In this document: piece after piece, positions 54,855 through 64,000 of the stretch | How positions within the stretch are numbered: the first letter of the stretch is position 1 | Layout: each line of letters opens with the position of its first letter | Assembly: GCA_963663365.2 (NCBI GenBank) | Contig: CAXXIH010000003.1 | Location: forward strand, 744,001 to 808,000 | DNA: 64,000 nt | Source: G963663365 sp963663365 | GTDB lineage: Bacteria > Hinthialibacterota > Hinthialibacteria > Hinthialibacterales > G963663365 | Reading direction: 5' to 3' | Program-made: the position numbers and the translations under genes | Notes under the pieces: model-generated | Told to the model about the DNA's origin: nothing | What the model saw: the letters and a program-made list of their open reading frames with translations, nothing else | The model's database searches: none

Positions 54855-56987
54855 ATGGACTTTGATGCCACAGAATATTTAAGTTATTTCCTTCAGGATG
54901 CAGAAGAACATTTGGAGGTCATGACCGAAGCCTTATTGGCTTTGGAGGAATCCCCCGACGATACCGAGGCTATCAGTAAGCTCTTTCGTGTTGCGCACAC
55001 CCTTAAATCCTCATCGGCCATGGTCGGTCTGAATGAGATCAGTGAGTTTACGCATCATGTTGAAGATTTTCTATCGGAAGTGCGCGATGGTTCACGTGTT
55101 GCCAATGAAGAATTGGTAACGGCGCTTTTCCGCGCATTCGATCTGCTTAAAGATATGTTGGAGGCGGTCCAAGCGGGCACTTGGGAAACCAACAAAGATG
55201 AATATGTAAGCCAAATCGATCCCGCAATGGCTCAACTTCGCGGAGAAGAGGTAGAGGAACAAGCACCGAATCGGGAAATCGGACAAGGAGGTCCGCTTCT
55301 CGATTTGGATGCCGTTAAAGCGGATTGGAAGGCGCGTAATGAAGATGGAACGCACCTCTTTATAATTAATATTGAACTTCAGCCGGACACTCCCATGCCC
55401 GGCGCCCGGGCAATGATTCTGACTCAGGAATTACAGACAGTCGGTACAATGATTTCATGTGTTCCTGATTTGACTGATCCTTCAGTTGAATTGGAGGACG
55501 GGAAATTTGCTCTGGCGCTATCAAGTGTCGCAATTGAAGATGAAATCAGGGATCACCTGGACAGCCCCTATATTGAACAATTCACATTAACCGAAGTCGG
55601 TGCAGAAGAACCTTCGAAGAGTGCTCCTGAAGTCTCGACCCCGGAGGCGGTTCAGGCCGCTCCCACAACGCCGGTTGAACCAGAGCCCGCCAAACCGGCC
55701 GTGGCCTCTGAAGAAACGAAGCCATCGAACGCTCAGTCTGCCCAGAAAACGGCTCCTGCCCCCCGCGCGGAAGTGGCAAAGACAGAAACCGTCCGGGTTG
55801 AAATCGGCAAACTTGACAAACTTTTAGAACTTGTTGGAGAGCTGGTTATCGGCCGTGGGCAAGTTGCCGAATTAGGCCGCCGCATTGCATCGACCCCCAA
55901 TTCCGAAGACGCCACCGATCTAATTGATGCCATTCAGAATCAAGGAATGATCCTGACTCAATTGCAGGAAGCGATCATGGATTCGCGTATGGTGCCGGTG
56001 GCGAATGTCTTTACCCGGTTCCGGCGTCTGGTCCGCGACTTATCGGTTTCATTCAAAAAAGACGTTAATCTCGTAATCGAAGGTGAGGAAACGGAACTCG
56101 ACAAGAAAATCATCGATACGATCGGAGATCCTCTAACTCACTTAATCCGTAATGCAATCGACCACGGCCTGGAAATGCCTGAAGACCGGGTTGCGAACGG
56201 CAAAGACCGCAACGGGCGTTTGCTTTTGGCCGCAGGGCGCGAAGGCAACAATGTCACACTCACAGTTGAAGACGATGGCCGCGGTCTTAATGTGGCAAGG
56301 ATCAAAGCCAAGGCTATAGAACGTGGATTAACAACGCCTGAAGCCGCCGAACAGATGGATGAGAATTCGATCATCCAGATGATCTTCCAGCCCGGATTCT
56401 CAACAGCCGAAAAAGTAACGGATGTCTCCGGCCGGGGTGTAGGCATGGATGTTGTAAAACGCTCCATCGATGAACTCGGCGGTACGGTTGAAGTACGTTC
56501 AAAGGCCGGCAAAGGCTCAACCTTCGTCATTCGGCTTCCGCTCACCTTGGCGATTATCCAAGCCCTATTGATTGAAGTTGGAGAGGAATGCTACGCCATT
56601 CCGATTGGCGATGTCGTTGAGATGTTGCGCATTACTCCGGATGAGATCACAACGATTGAAGGACGGGGCGAAGTGATTCGCCTGCGCGAACATGTGATTC
56701 CATTGATCCGCCTGCGCGAAGCATTAGGATCGCCGATTCCTGTTAGCAATGGCGACGAACGCATCTATGTAGCTGTTGTGCAACAGGGCCGCAAGACAGC
56801 CGGCCTTGTCGTAGACCGCACACGCGGCGAACAAGAAGTTGTCATTAAATCATTGGGCAATGAAATGCAATCTTCACCGTTGTTGGCGGGTGCTTCAATT
56901 CTTGGTGACGGCTCCGTTGTGTTGATTCTGGATACTGGAATGGTGATTCGTGAGGCTCTTAATGCCAAAGCAGTGGATTCCGCCTAA
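54855..56987 (+). CDS. cheA: Chemotaxis histidine kinase CheA
   Basis: This is a 710-residue kinase. The HPt domain has the phosphorylated His48 in RVAHTLKSSSAMVGL. A P2-like response-regulator-binding domain lies around residues 150-250, followed by a Pro/Ala-rich linker. The dimerisation helix pair follows (KLDKLLELVGELVIGRGQV). The ATPase has the N box LTHLIRNAIDHGLEMPEDR and G1 box VEDDGRGLN, and the CheW-like domain closes the protein (LIEVGEECYAIPIGDVVEML). GGGGA lies before the ATG. No cheY, cheW, cheR, cheB or receptor gene is near, so it is an orphan copy or part of a dispersed pathway. Confidence 0.94.
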   Translation: MDFDATEYLSYFLQDAEEHLEVMTEALLALEESPDDTEAISKLFRVAHTLKSSSAMVGLNEISEFTHHVEDFLSEVRDGSRVANEELVTALFRAFDLLKDMLEAVQAGTWETNKDEYVSQIDPAMAQLRGEEVEEQAPNREIGQGGPLLDLDAVKADWKARNEDGTHLFIINIELQPDTPMPGARAMILTQELQTVGTMISCVPDLTDPSVELEDGKFALALSSVAIEDEIRDHLDSPYIEQFTLTEVGAEEPSKSAPEVSTPEAVQAAPTTPVEPEPAKPAVASEETKPSNAQSAQKTAPAPRAEVAKTETVRVEIGKLDKLLELVGELVIGRGQVAELGRRIASTPNSEDATDLIDAIQNQGMILTQLQEAIMDSRMVPVANVFTRFRRLVRDLSVSFKKDVNLVIEGEETELDKKIIDTIGDPLTHLIRNAIDHGLEMPEDRVANGKDRNGRLLLAAGREGNNVTLTVEDDGRGLNVARIKAKAIERGLTTPEAAEQMDENSIIQMIFQPGFSTAEKVTDVSGRGVGMDVVKRSIDELGGTVEVRSKAGKGSTFVIRLPLTLAIIQALLIEVGEECYAIPIGDVVEMLRITPDEITTIEGRGEVIRLREHVIPLIRLREALGSPIPVSNGDERIYVAVVQQGRKTAGLVVDRTRGEQEVVIKSLGNEMQSSPLLAGASILGDGSVVLILDTGMVIREALNAKAVDSA

Positions 56988-57171
56988 CACCGCCTAATCT
57001 GTGAATTGAGTTCACGTTTTCGATTGCAGCGTATACCCGCTTATCTATTTCATAAGCATTACAAAAATTTGCTTTGTGAAATGCACACTTGCAGGCCATA
57101 TATTGGTTATTGAATTGATTTTGCCGTCGTCCGGTTTCCGGCCAATAAAGGAAACGCCAACACAAGACTTT

Positions 57172-58644
57172 CTACTCTTCGGCTTTGCCTTTTTTGCCTT
57201 TCGTTTCTTTCTTCTCTTTGGCTCGATAGCCGTACGTCTGAATTTCGCGGTCGACCACAGTCATCGTAACAGTCTGGATCGGCTGCTTCACTACAGTTTG
57301 CGCATTTAGGATACGGATTTTCGTTCCCGGCCAAATGATTTGTTTTGCGTGAATAAAACGCTGTGTAGCACGTTCCGTTTCGAGTTGCGTTTGAAGTTCT
57401 TTATTGGCCTCGGTGATATCTTTGAGTTGTTGTGTTACTTGCGCGTGGGCGGTAATGGCCTGTTGTGCCATTTTGATTTGATGAGGTGGAAGTTTGCGTC
57501 CGGTGGCGCGGGCGGCCTGTAAGACTTTAAGCACTTGCTGTAATTTGGCCATATTCGCTTCCAAAGACGCTTGCTTTTCCTGCAATTCTCTGCCCTGTTG
57601 CTCCATTTTAATCATATCCGGTCCCAATTCGATCTCGGTTTTTGCTCCGAGTTCGGAACCGATTGCTTGAGCGGCGATCATAACTCCTGAACAAATATGG
57701 CCACCAACAATTATTCCGCGGTCGCCTTCTGCTTCCACAATCCCCGCAGTTTCAACATTACAATGGGTGATCCCCCCTTTGGTTAGCACGCCCTGACGGG
57801 CAATCAGCGTGGCCTCATTGGCGAAATTGGCGGTAATTACGCCCCCCGCTTTTAGGACGGCTTTATTATCGCCCTGAACACCGGCAGAAATTGTGATATT
57901 GCCTTCCGTTTCAATTTCGGCCGCCTCAACCACACCATTTACACAGATATCCTGGGTGGATTTGACTTTAAAACCCGAAAGCACGTTTCCGTTGATGACA
58001 ACAGCCACGGTGCTTTCAATATTCCCGGTTTCATATCCGACATTGCCTTCGGTAACCAATGCAGGATTGATTTCCAACTTTTCCGGCGTGCCTTCAAGAA
58101 TACCATCCGTATCGGAATGAAGTTTCTTTCCGTCTTCAGAAAGCCGTGTGCCTTTACCGCCTGAAAGTTTGGCAGGCTTACCCGGTTTACAGGGAACGGT
58201 TTCGCCATATACATCCTTGCCGACGGTGCCATCTGTCGGATCGACCAGTTCGGCCAATAGATCGTCTTTTCCGATAAGTACAAATACTGCCAGGTCTTTG
58301 AGATCGGCGGTTCCGTCTTCCCGTTCTTTAGGTGTGCCCCGGGAACGGCTGGTATCGATATGGTATTTTACATAGCCGTCTTTGCCATCTTCGGCACGAG
58401 TTCCCTTGGCTACTTCAACCGGTTGGTTAAAGAGGTTCTGGGCAAACATCTCCGAAATCTTCTCTTTGTTAACACAAGAGATGATACCCTCCTGGGCGAG
58501 TTCCTGCACGATCCGCTTCTCATTCCATTTATCAAGATTGGTGACATCAAGATCAATGGTTACACGCATTTTGTCGCTGGAGACTTTGATCTCCAGGCCA
58601 TCTTCAAATGCGGCGCCCTTACGGGCTTCCAACTGGTCCGCCAT
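57172..58644 (-). CDS. FapA-family (DUF342) polymerising protein
   Basis: This is a 490-residue FapA/DUF342 protein. The N-terminal wing domain has FVLIGKDDLLAELVDPTDG and VGKDVYGETVPCKPGKPAKL. The right-handed beta-helix has the hallmark NVGYETGNIESTVAVVINGN, FKVKSTQDICVNGVVEAAEI and GGHICSGVMIAAQAIGSELG. A long coiled coil follows (GRELQEKQASLEANMAKLQQ onward). FapA relatives are linked to flagella, surface sensing or type IV pili. The start is ATG 58644 with GGAG eight bases upstream. It converges on cheA, which fits a motility or surface-sensing theme. Confidence 0.88.
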   Translation of the reverse strand: MADQLEARKGAAFEDGLEIKVSSDKMRVTIDLDVTNLDKWNEKRIVQELAQEGIISCVNKEKISEMFAQNLFNQPVEVAKGTRAEDGKDGYVKYHIDTSRSRGTPKEREDGTADLKDLAVFVLIGKDDLLAELVDPTDGTVGKDVYGETVPCKPGKPAKLSGGKGTRLSEDGKKLHSDTDGILEGTPEKLEINPALVTEGNVGYETGNIESTVAVVINGNVLSGFKVKSTQDICVNGVVEAAEIETEGNITISAGVQGDNKAVLKAGGVITANFANEATLIARQGVLTKGGITHCNVETAGIVEAEGDRGIIVGGHICSGVMIAAQAIGSELGAKTEIELGPDMIKMEQQGRELQEKQASLEANMAKLQQVLKVLQAARATGRKLPPHQIKMAQQAITAHAQVTQQLKDITEANKELQTQLETERATQRFIHAKQIIWPGTKIRILNAQTVVKQPIQTVTMTVVDREIQTYGYRAKEKKETKGKKGKAEE

Positions 58645-58859
58645 GGTGTACTCCAAGCAGGTGAACCCAACTCCAGATGTATCGGGTCAACTGCAAGATT
58701 TTTCGTCCCTAATGCGAAACTTCTTTTTGAAAATATCTATACGCCGCTGTGCATTATTAAAATATTACCCTGGCGGTGCATATGTAATTCGCATCGCATA
58801 AGACGCTAATTAAGTTTATTGTACACCGATATTGTACCAAAGATTTGTCATATGACCGT

Positions 58860-60443
58860 TTATTCTGATGTCCGATCGCGTAAAAGAGGAAATGGGATGA
58901 TATCTCGGATTGACGATGTATCGGTTAGGAGCATGATCAGGCGGTCAATTCCTAATCCTACGCCTCCCGTTGGCGGCATACCGCAACCGACAGCCTCGAC
59001 AAAGTCCCAATCCAGCGGATGGTCCTCCAAATCCCCCTCACCGGCCCAGCGTTGTTGGTCTTTAAAGCGTTCCAATTGCTCGACAGGATCGGTTAATTCG
59101 GAGTAGGCGTTGCCCACCTCCATGCCGCAGATATAGGGTTCAAAGCGTTCTACTAAAGTCGGGCACCCACGTTTACGCTTGGTCAGGGGTGAAATTTCTA
59201 CGGGATAGTCCATAACGAAAACAGGATCGTTTAGATCATTCTCGCATACGCGTTCGAAAAGCCACATTACTGCCTCGCCCCGGCTTACAGAGTCGATATT
59301 CTGAGCAGTGTCATCACCGCTTTCACCCAAATCCTCCTTGGTGATTCTGGATTTACAGGCGGCGCGGACCTCATCGTCACTGGCTGTAAGGATATCCAGG
59401 CCAATGGCCTCTTTAAGTGCATCAGGCACTCTCAGACGCCTCCAAGGGGGAGCCAAATCGACCTCAGTGCCACGATAGGTGATTTTTGTAGTACCGAGAA
59501 TTTTTTGCGCCACTTCGGCCACGATATTTTCAAAGCGCTTGCTTTGATCTTCATAGTCCGTGAATGCCTCATACCACTCCATCATTGTAAATTCGGGATT
59601 GTGGCTGCGGTCGATACCTTCGTTTCTAAAGTTTTGACAAATCGTAAAGACCTTGGGGAAACCGCCCACGATATACCGTTTAAGTGGCAATTCGGGTGAA
59701 ATCCGTAGATAGACCTGCTTATCTCCTAATGCGTTGACAGTGGTAACAAAGGGACGGGCTTCAGCACCGCCGTAGATCAGTTCCATGGTCGGTGTAAGGA
59801 CCTCAAGAAATCCCCAGCCGATCATGATTTGACGTACGGTTTCGATGATTTCAGAACGAAGCCGGAACCTTTTACGGCTGTCCGAATCGGTAATCCAATC
59901 CAAATAGCGTTTGCGGGCACGCACTTCAGGATCGGATAGCGCATAGTACCGCTTGCCGTCCTTCTCTTTGGAAATCGGCATACGGACCACGGCTTTGGCA
60001 AGAATCTGCGCCTCAGTGGCTTGAACAGTCAGTTCACCGGTGCGTGTGCGAAAGATTTCTCCCTTCACACCCAGCCAATCGCCAAGGTCAAGAAGCTCGA
60101 TTTGTTCCCAAACATCCTCACCAATGATGTCTTTCTTAACATAAACCTGAAGACGGTTATCGAAATCGACTAGATCAACAAATTTGGCCTTACCCATTTT
60201 GCGAATGGCCCCGATTCGGCCTGCAATGGCGAGATGCCGGTCACCTTCATATTTTTCCAGATCGCACTCATCGAACGTTTTATGGATTTCGCCCAGGCTA
60301 TGCGTGACTTCAAAGCGATAGGGATAGACCTCGCCTCCGTTCTTGAGAAGTTCTTCCCGCTTATGGAGCAATTCGCTGTCGAAGATCGCTTCAGCCGATG
60401 TTGTCGGTGCGGATTCCGGTGTGTTCTCTGACTTCACGTTCAC
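58860..60443 (-). CDS. lysS: Lysyl-tRNA synthetase, class II
   Basis: This 527-residue enzyme charges tRNA-Lys. An N-terminal OB-fold anticodon domain (AGRIGAIRKMGKAKFVDLVD) precedes the class II core. Motif 2 is FRNEGIDRSHNPEFTMMEWY and motif 3 is GVGLGIDRLIMLLTDTSSIR. The last residues PFPLLRDRTSE are typical. The GTG at 60443 with AAGGAA upstream is preferred; a longer in-frame extension containing a hydrophobic stretch is ignored. It is on the same strand as the ADP-ribosylglycohydrolase-family gene, which lies 170 bases upstream. Confidence 0.95.
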   Translation of the reverse strand: MNVKSENTPESAPTTSAEAIFDSELLHKREELLKNGGEVYPYRFEVTHSLGEIHKTFDECDLEKYEGDRHLAIAGRIGAIRKMGKAKFVDLVDFDNRLQVYVKKDIIGEDVWEQIELLDLGDWLGVKGEIFRTRTGELTVQATEAQILAKAVVRMPISKEKDGKRYYALSDPEVRARKRYLDWITDSDSRKRFRLRSEIIETVRQIMIGWGFLEVLTPTMELIYGGAEARPFVTTVNALGDKQVYLRISPELPLKRYIVGGFPKVFTICQNFRNEGIDRSHNPEFTMMEWYEAFTDYEDQSKRFENIVAEVAQKILGTTKITYRGTEVDLAPPWRRLRVPDALKEAIGLDILTASDDEVRAACKSRITKEDLGESGDDTAQNIDSVSRGEAVMWLFERVCENDLNDPVFVMDYPVEISPLTKRKRGCPTLVERFEPYICGMEVGNAYSELTDPVEQLERFKDQQRWAGEGDLEDHPLDWDFVEAVGCGMPPTGGVGLGIDRLIMLLTDTSSIRDIIPFPLLRDRTSE

Positions 60444-60613
60444 TGTCTTTTCCTTTGGATGATTCGGCTTAATTGTGCCTGAAAGTGCGCTCGCATTGGA
60501 TCTACATGCCGAGACATGCGAGACAGGCAGAATAGGCAAACCCAGAGCAATGGGCCATAGTAAGCGGCGGACGAGATATGCCAACAGCCGCTACGGCCTC
60601 CGGTTCGGCGTAC

Positions 60614-61978
60614 TTACCTGCCTGCCAAACCTTCTGCAAGGCAAAGTGTGCGCTTTGCCAAATCGCCGATACGGTTGGTTTCAAAGCCATAGACCGCCGA
60701 TTTTAAAACGCTGTTTAAGGGCGTTATCCATTTTGCCGGAAGGCCTGAAGTTCCCAACAAAGCACCGGCGATTGAACCGGCTGTAGCCCCATTGCAATCG
60801 GTATCCCACCCGCACATAACCGCGATGCAGATTGTCTTTTCATAATCGAGTTGCCCACAGCAGAGCGCCAAGGTTACTACCGCAGCATTATTGATGGTGT
60901 GCACAGGGTGATAATGCCCGTAATCGGCCTGGATTCGGTCCATAACAGCCTCCCAATCCGGATTCTGTTCGGCCCATTTGCGCACATTCCGCACGGCCTC
61001 CGCCAACCGGCAGTTTTCGGGGATTTGCGCCAAACCTGCATCCAGAATCTTATCCATTTCTTGGATGTCTTGAGATTCCGAAACCAGGGCTTGGGCGGTC
61101 ATGGCCGCCACCCACATTTCGCCGTAAATGCCGTTTTTGATATGCGAAAGCGACGCATCGGCAAAAGCCAGTTGAGCGGCACGCTCCGGATCGCCGGGAT
61201 AGGCATACCCGAAACCATCAGCGCGTATTTGGGCTCCGATCCACTCCCGGTATGGATTCCTGACAGTGGCAGTTGCAGGCGGCTCGATATTTTGAACCAA
61301 GTTCCGATAGGCAATCCGTTCAGCGGTATAAACCATGTGATAGGGCAGCCGCTGCAACCAAGTCTCGGCCACATTGGACGCTGTAAGCCGCTCGCCGAAA
61401 GCCTCCAGCATGTGCAGTGTCAGGATGGTGTAGTCGAGATCGTCATCCCGTTCGCCCTGCACGACATGGCCGCGGCAACAGCTCCGCATATTCAGCCAAT
61501 CCTGTGGCAAGAAGCTGGGTTCGGGTGGTTCTTTGTCCCAAGGCACATAATCAGACAGAGGCCATGCGTCCAATCCCTCCAAATACCGGCGGATTGCAGC
61601 TCGGCCATCCCCTTGGACACCTTCGACAGGTTTACCCAATATGCAGCCGGCTGTACGGCCCAGCCAAGCGCCTTCAAGATGATCCAGCAACACATCGGAA
61701 GGTGGAATCGGCCTTGGTTGAGTATGCTGCGATGCAGAATTCGGACGTAAAGCAAGAATCTCAGGAAATGTGCTGGGCTCCTTATAAGCGAAGTCTGCAC
61801 GGACTTCGAGCGCATCCAGAGTGTTGTAGAGTTCCTCGGCCTGGCACCTCTGCTCCGCCCCACGGAGTTTTTCCAATTCACGGAAGCGTTCCCGGCAGGC
61901 AGAGGTCTCGCAGCCTTCTTCTTCACGTTGGTTCAGCTCGTGGGGGAGTAATTCAAAGAGAGTTTCGGTATAGGCCAT
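60614..61978 (-). CDS. ADP-ribosylglycohydrolase-family protein
   Basis: This 454-residue all-helical hydrolase is of the DraG/ARH fold, which binds two magnesium ions. The core begins LEGAWLGRTAGCILGKPVEG. The first metal motif is GERDDDLDYTILTLHMLE, where classical members have TDDT. The second is MCGWDTDCNGATAGSIAGAL. An N-terminal extension of about 95 residues is not part of the core. The altered first motif suggests a substrate other than protein-linked ADP-ribose. A TTAGGGAT ribosome region precedes the ATG. It is divergent from the 567-residue unknown protein. Confidence 0.82.
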   Translation of the reverse strand: MAYTETLFELLPHELNQREEEGCETSACRERFRELEKLRGAEQRCQAEELYNTLDALEVRADFAYKEPSTFPEILALRPNSASQHTQPRPIPPSDVLLDHLEGAWLGRTAGCILGKPVEGVQGDGRAAIRRYLEGLDAWPLSDYVPWDKEPPEPSFLPQDWLNMRSCCRGHVVQGERDDDLDYTILTLHMLEAFGERLTASNVAETWLQRLPYHMVYTAERIAYRNLVQNIEPPATATVRNPYREWIGAQIRADGFGYAYPGDPERAAQLAFADASLSHIKNGIYGEMWVAAMTAQALVSESQDIQEMDKILDAGLAQIPENCRLAEAVRNVRKWAEQNPDWEAVMDRIQADYGHYHPVHTINNAAVVTLALCCGQLDYEKTICIAVMCGWDTDCNGATAGSIAGALLGTSGLPAKWITPLNSVLKSAVYGFETNRIGDLAKRTLCLAEGLAGR

Positions 61979-62111
61979 GATTTATCCCTAAGGTTTACAC
62001 TCTTTCGAAAGCTATTGAATACCGTAACCTTAGAGTCCAATAGCCTTGGCGCAAACGTTCTGATAAGGTAAAGATTCTAAACAAAACTGTACAGAAATAA
62101 GGGTCTGGGCG

Positions 62112-63815
62112 ATGGCACAACCAACACCACAACAGTTGGTTGCAATAATCAAAAAACTTCAAACTCGCGTTAAGTTCTTGGAATCGGAACTTGAAAAGGC
62201 GCAAGCTGCCGCACAAGTTGCTGGAGCCGCGCCACAAGTGTCTACTCCTGCAGCAAAGGCCGCCGCCGTTGCGCCTGCGGCTCCAGCCAAAGCCAAGGCG
62301 GCCCCGGCTCCTCAAGCAGCCGCCGTCAGTGCTGAACCGGAACCCGAACCCGAAAAAGAAGAGGCCCCGGCTCCTCCCCGGCCCAAAGTCGGCGCGCCGC
62401 CTCCTATGCCGGAAGCACCCCCATCTGAGGAAGTCGAAGCCCCGGCGGCTGCAACAGCAGAAACCGGAGAGGGTGATGACGACGATCTGCTTCCCGGCGG
62501 TTTGACCAAAGCACCGATGCCGCAGCCCACCGTGCCCGGATGGCCGCTTGAGTTCAGCAAGCCGCAGGGCCATGTTCTGCACCCGGTAAACGATCCGATT
62601 TTGGTTGTGCCCCCGGACCGTGCCGTACCCACATTCGGGCCGGGCGAATTCCTGGAACACGTATTAGATGGCGAAGATGAAGATGCCGCTAATATGATGC
62701 GAAAGATGTACGCCAAGTTTCAGGAGTGCGGGCCGGATGAAAAACGGGATGTGCTTAACCGTCTCACCAGCCAATACTGGGCCTTGCTGCAAACCATGAC
62801 CCAGCGGATCGGCAAAGAGGATTTCTCATGGCCCAAACGTCTCTTTATGCGTTTCGGGCTGATCGATCCCAATATGCTCAGTGAGGATCTCTTTAAGACC
62901 GTCTATCACGAAACCAGCCAGCCCGGCAATACCGGTGTTTACTATGTCGATGAATGGCTGGAAGCGATTTATAACAAAGAGTTCAAGTACAGCGATATCG
63001 ATGAAATGGCTCTTGAAGGGGCCAAGCCTGACAAGGCCCCGGATGGTTCCACCTGTGTAAAATATGAGATGATTAACGTGCCGCAAATGCAGCGCATGGT
63101 CGTGGGGCCGCGCGCCAATATGTGCACGATTTTAAGTTCTGATTATTGTACGCCGGGCCGTGATAATCCGGTGATGATCCGTCCCTTTGTATATGAGGCG
63201 CTAAAATATCTCAAGCCTTATGACTACACGATATATCAACGCAAATACAAAGGCGAAGATATCGAAGTACAGCCCTTGGTGTTGATTATGCCCGGGTATG
63301 GTGTGCGTAGCGCCTGTTGGGAACCTTGGAGTCCGGGCAAAAAGGATTCCGGACCGCGGTTTTTGGTCTGTTTCTTCCCGCCCCGTGCCTCGTACAAATG
63401 CCTGGTTGAGGCAATGTCCGACTACCGTTGGGAGTATGCCAAGGCTGAAGCCATGCACTATTGGCTTAGCGAAGGCCTCACCGGAAAGTTCCTGGCGATG
63501 TTTACCTCCAAAGAACAACGCCAAGATATGAAGCGGCTTTTCCGCGACCACTACCAGCATTGGATTTTAAACGAGGCGAGGCGTATCCCCAAACTCGACC
63601 GCAAAATGCGCGAGTGGTTCTTTATTCAAGTTCCCTATTCCGATCCGGTCAAAGCGCCTTTGGGGCAAGGTGGTGTGTTTATGCAGTTGGTCCAGCGCGA
63701 GCAAGCCAAACGCGAACGCGACGCCAAAGAAAAAGAAGAGCTGGAACGGATCAAAGCCGAACGCGAAGCGCGTATCGCCGCCCGCAAAGCCAAACAAGCC
63801 ATGCAAGAGGCGTGA
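62112..63815 (+). CDS. Unknown coiled-coil protein with Ala/Pro-rich linker
   Basis: This is a 567-residue protein that I do not recognise. An N-terminal helix (LVAIIKKLQTRVKFLESELEKA) looks coiled-coil, followed by an Ala/Pro/Glu-rich disordered linker to about residue 135. A globular domain of some 390 residues follows (GPGEFLEHVLDGEDEDAANM, KRLFMRFGLIDPNMLSEDLF, MIRPFVYEALKYLKPYDYTI). It ends in a highly charged single helix (REQAKRERDAKEKEELER). No signal peptide or membrane segment is seen, so it is probably cytosolic. AGGG lies before the ATG. The ends suggest an oligomer or scaffold; no function can be given. Confidence 0.75.
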   Translation: MAQPTPQQLVAIIKKLQTRVKFLESELEKAQAAAQVAGAAPQVSTPAAKAAAVAPAAPAKAKAAPAPQAAAVSAEPEPEPEKEEAPAPPRPKVGAPPPMPEAPPSEEVEAPAAATAETGEGDDDDLLPGGLTKAPMPQPTVPGWPLEFSKPQGHVLHPVNDPILVVPPDRAVPTFGPGEFLEHVLDGEDEDAANMMRKMYAKFQECGPDEKRDVLNRLTSQYWALLQTMTQRIGKEDFSWPKRLFMRFGLIDPNMLSEDLFKTVYHETSQPGNTGVYYVDEWLEAIYNKEFKYSDIDEMALEGAKPDKAPDGSTCVKYEMINVPQMQRMVVGPRANMCTILSSDYCTPGRDNPVMIRPFVYEALKYLKPYDYTIYQRKYKGEDIEVQPLVLIMPGYGVRSACWEPWSPGKKDSGPRFLVCFFPPRASYKCLVEAMSDYRWEYAKAEAMHYWLSEGLTGKFLAMFTSKEQRQDMKRLFRDHYQHWILNEARRIPKLDRKMREWFFIQVPYSDPVKAPLGQGGVFMQLVQREQAKRERDAKEKEELERIKAEREARIAARKAKQAMQEA

Positions 63816-63819
63816 GGGG

Positions 63820-63984
63820 CTATTTATCGCGTAAATGCCCGGCGGCGATTAGTTCATCACGGAATGTTTCAATTTTTTGCATAAGTGACTTAAACACGTC
63901 CCCGAATTCCTTATCTAAATCATAAGCCAGACTTTGTGGCTCTTGACTCCTAAGAAGCCTACCCGTGAATTCATATCGAGACAT
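63820..63984 (-). CDS. Small protein or C-terminal end of a gene leaving the window
   Basis: A minus-strand frame of 54 residues runs from ATG 63984 to TAG 63820, reading MSRYEFTGRLLRSQEPQ and ending LIAAGHLRDK. The composition is protein-like and amphipathic (SLMQKIETFRDELIAAG). The frame stays open upstream to the right edge of the window (a GTG is also available), so it may be the end of a longer gene. It converges within four bases on the 567-residue protein gene. No family is recognised. Confidence 0.5.
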   Translation of the reverse strand: MSRYEFTGRLLRSQEPQSLAYDLDKEFGDVFKSLMQKIETFRDELIAAGHLRDK

Positions 63985-64000
63985 GCCAAAACCAAACACT

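Noticed and set aside
57001..57015. GTGAA/TTCAC hairpin after cheA
   Set aside because: Five base pairs only, with a weak T-run; too little to support a terminator call.
60444..60584. N-terminal hydrophobic extension of lysyl-tRNA synthetase
   Set aside because: It lies upstream of a GTG with a good ribosome site, and the remaining protein already has full family length.

Overview
The window is a protein-coding bacterial chromosome segment of moderate GC. I see no rRNA or tRNA genes, CRISPR arrays, transposases or phage genes. Most starts are preceded by Shine-Dalgarno sequences (AGGAG, GGAGGT), and GTG or TTG starts are common. Lipoprotein and Tat signals, a type IV pseudopilin, a class A penicillin-binding protein and several very large secreted proteins with Thr/Pro-rich linkers suggest a Gram-negative-type cell. 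The pseudopilin and the PT-linker proteins resemble what is reported from uncultured lineages such as Sumerlaeota or Hydrogenedentes. That placement is an inference from style, not a phylogeny.

Layout. Bases 1-6894 are part of a surface-polysaccharide cluster: the end of a glycosyltransferase, a GHMP sugar kinase, a small lipoprotein, a GT2 glycosyltransferase, a polyprenyl-phosphate sugar-1-phosphate transferase and a multi-membrane-span GT-C-like enzyme. Bases 6962-9124 carry a small membrane protein, a pseudopilin and a TIM-barrel sugar isomerase/epimerase. Bases 9271-14514 relate to nitrogen metabolism: glnE, a siroheme nitrite/sulfite reductase and a NuoI-like ferredoxin. An AT-rich DUF2971 gene follows. 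Next come a secreted beta-propeller/DUF4091 protein and a divergent Tat-exported aldo/keto reductase. Bases 20265-26479 are the conserved phoH-pgpH-ybeY-corC housekeeping cluster plus a DUF502 gene. Bases 26503-33976 hold a TraR/DksA-like factor, an FmdB zinc ribbon, a bifunctional penicillin-binding protein, a secreted glycoside-hydrolase-like protein and a nitrilase-family lipoprotein.

The most unusual locus is 34.1-48.0 kb. A 2831-residue secreted protein combines a six-blade NHL propeller, PKD domains, a PPC domain, a complete subtilisin-type protease and a complete papain-type protease, separated by Thr/Pro-rich linkers. Across an 860-base AT-rich gap lies a divergent secreted protein made of five PPC-like repeats, and beyond that a two-gene ABC exporter.

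Bases 48198-54479 hold a Fur-family regulator and a complete pyruvate dehydrogenase complex (homodimeric aceE, aceF, lpdA) ended by a candidate terminator. Bases 54855-63984 hold an orphan cheA, a FapA/DUF342 gene, lysS, an ADP-ribosylglycohydrolase-family gene, an unrecognised 567-residue coiled-coil protein and the end of a small minus-strand gene.

Together the genes suggest a heterotroph that builds its own exopolysaccharide, exports enzymes against external protein and glycans, and respires or ferments through pyruvate dehydrogenase. This lifestyle reading is inference.
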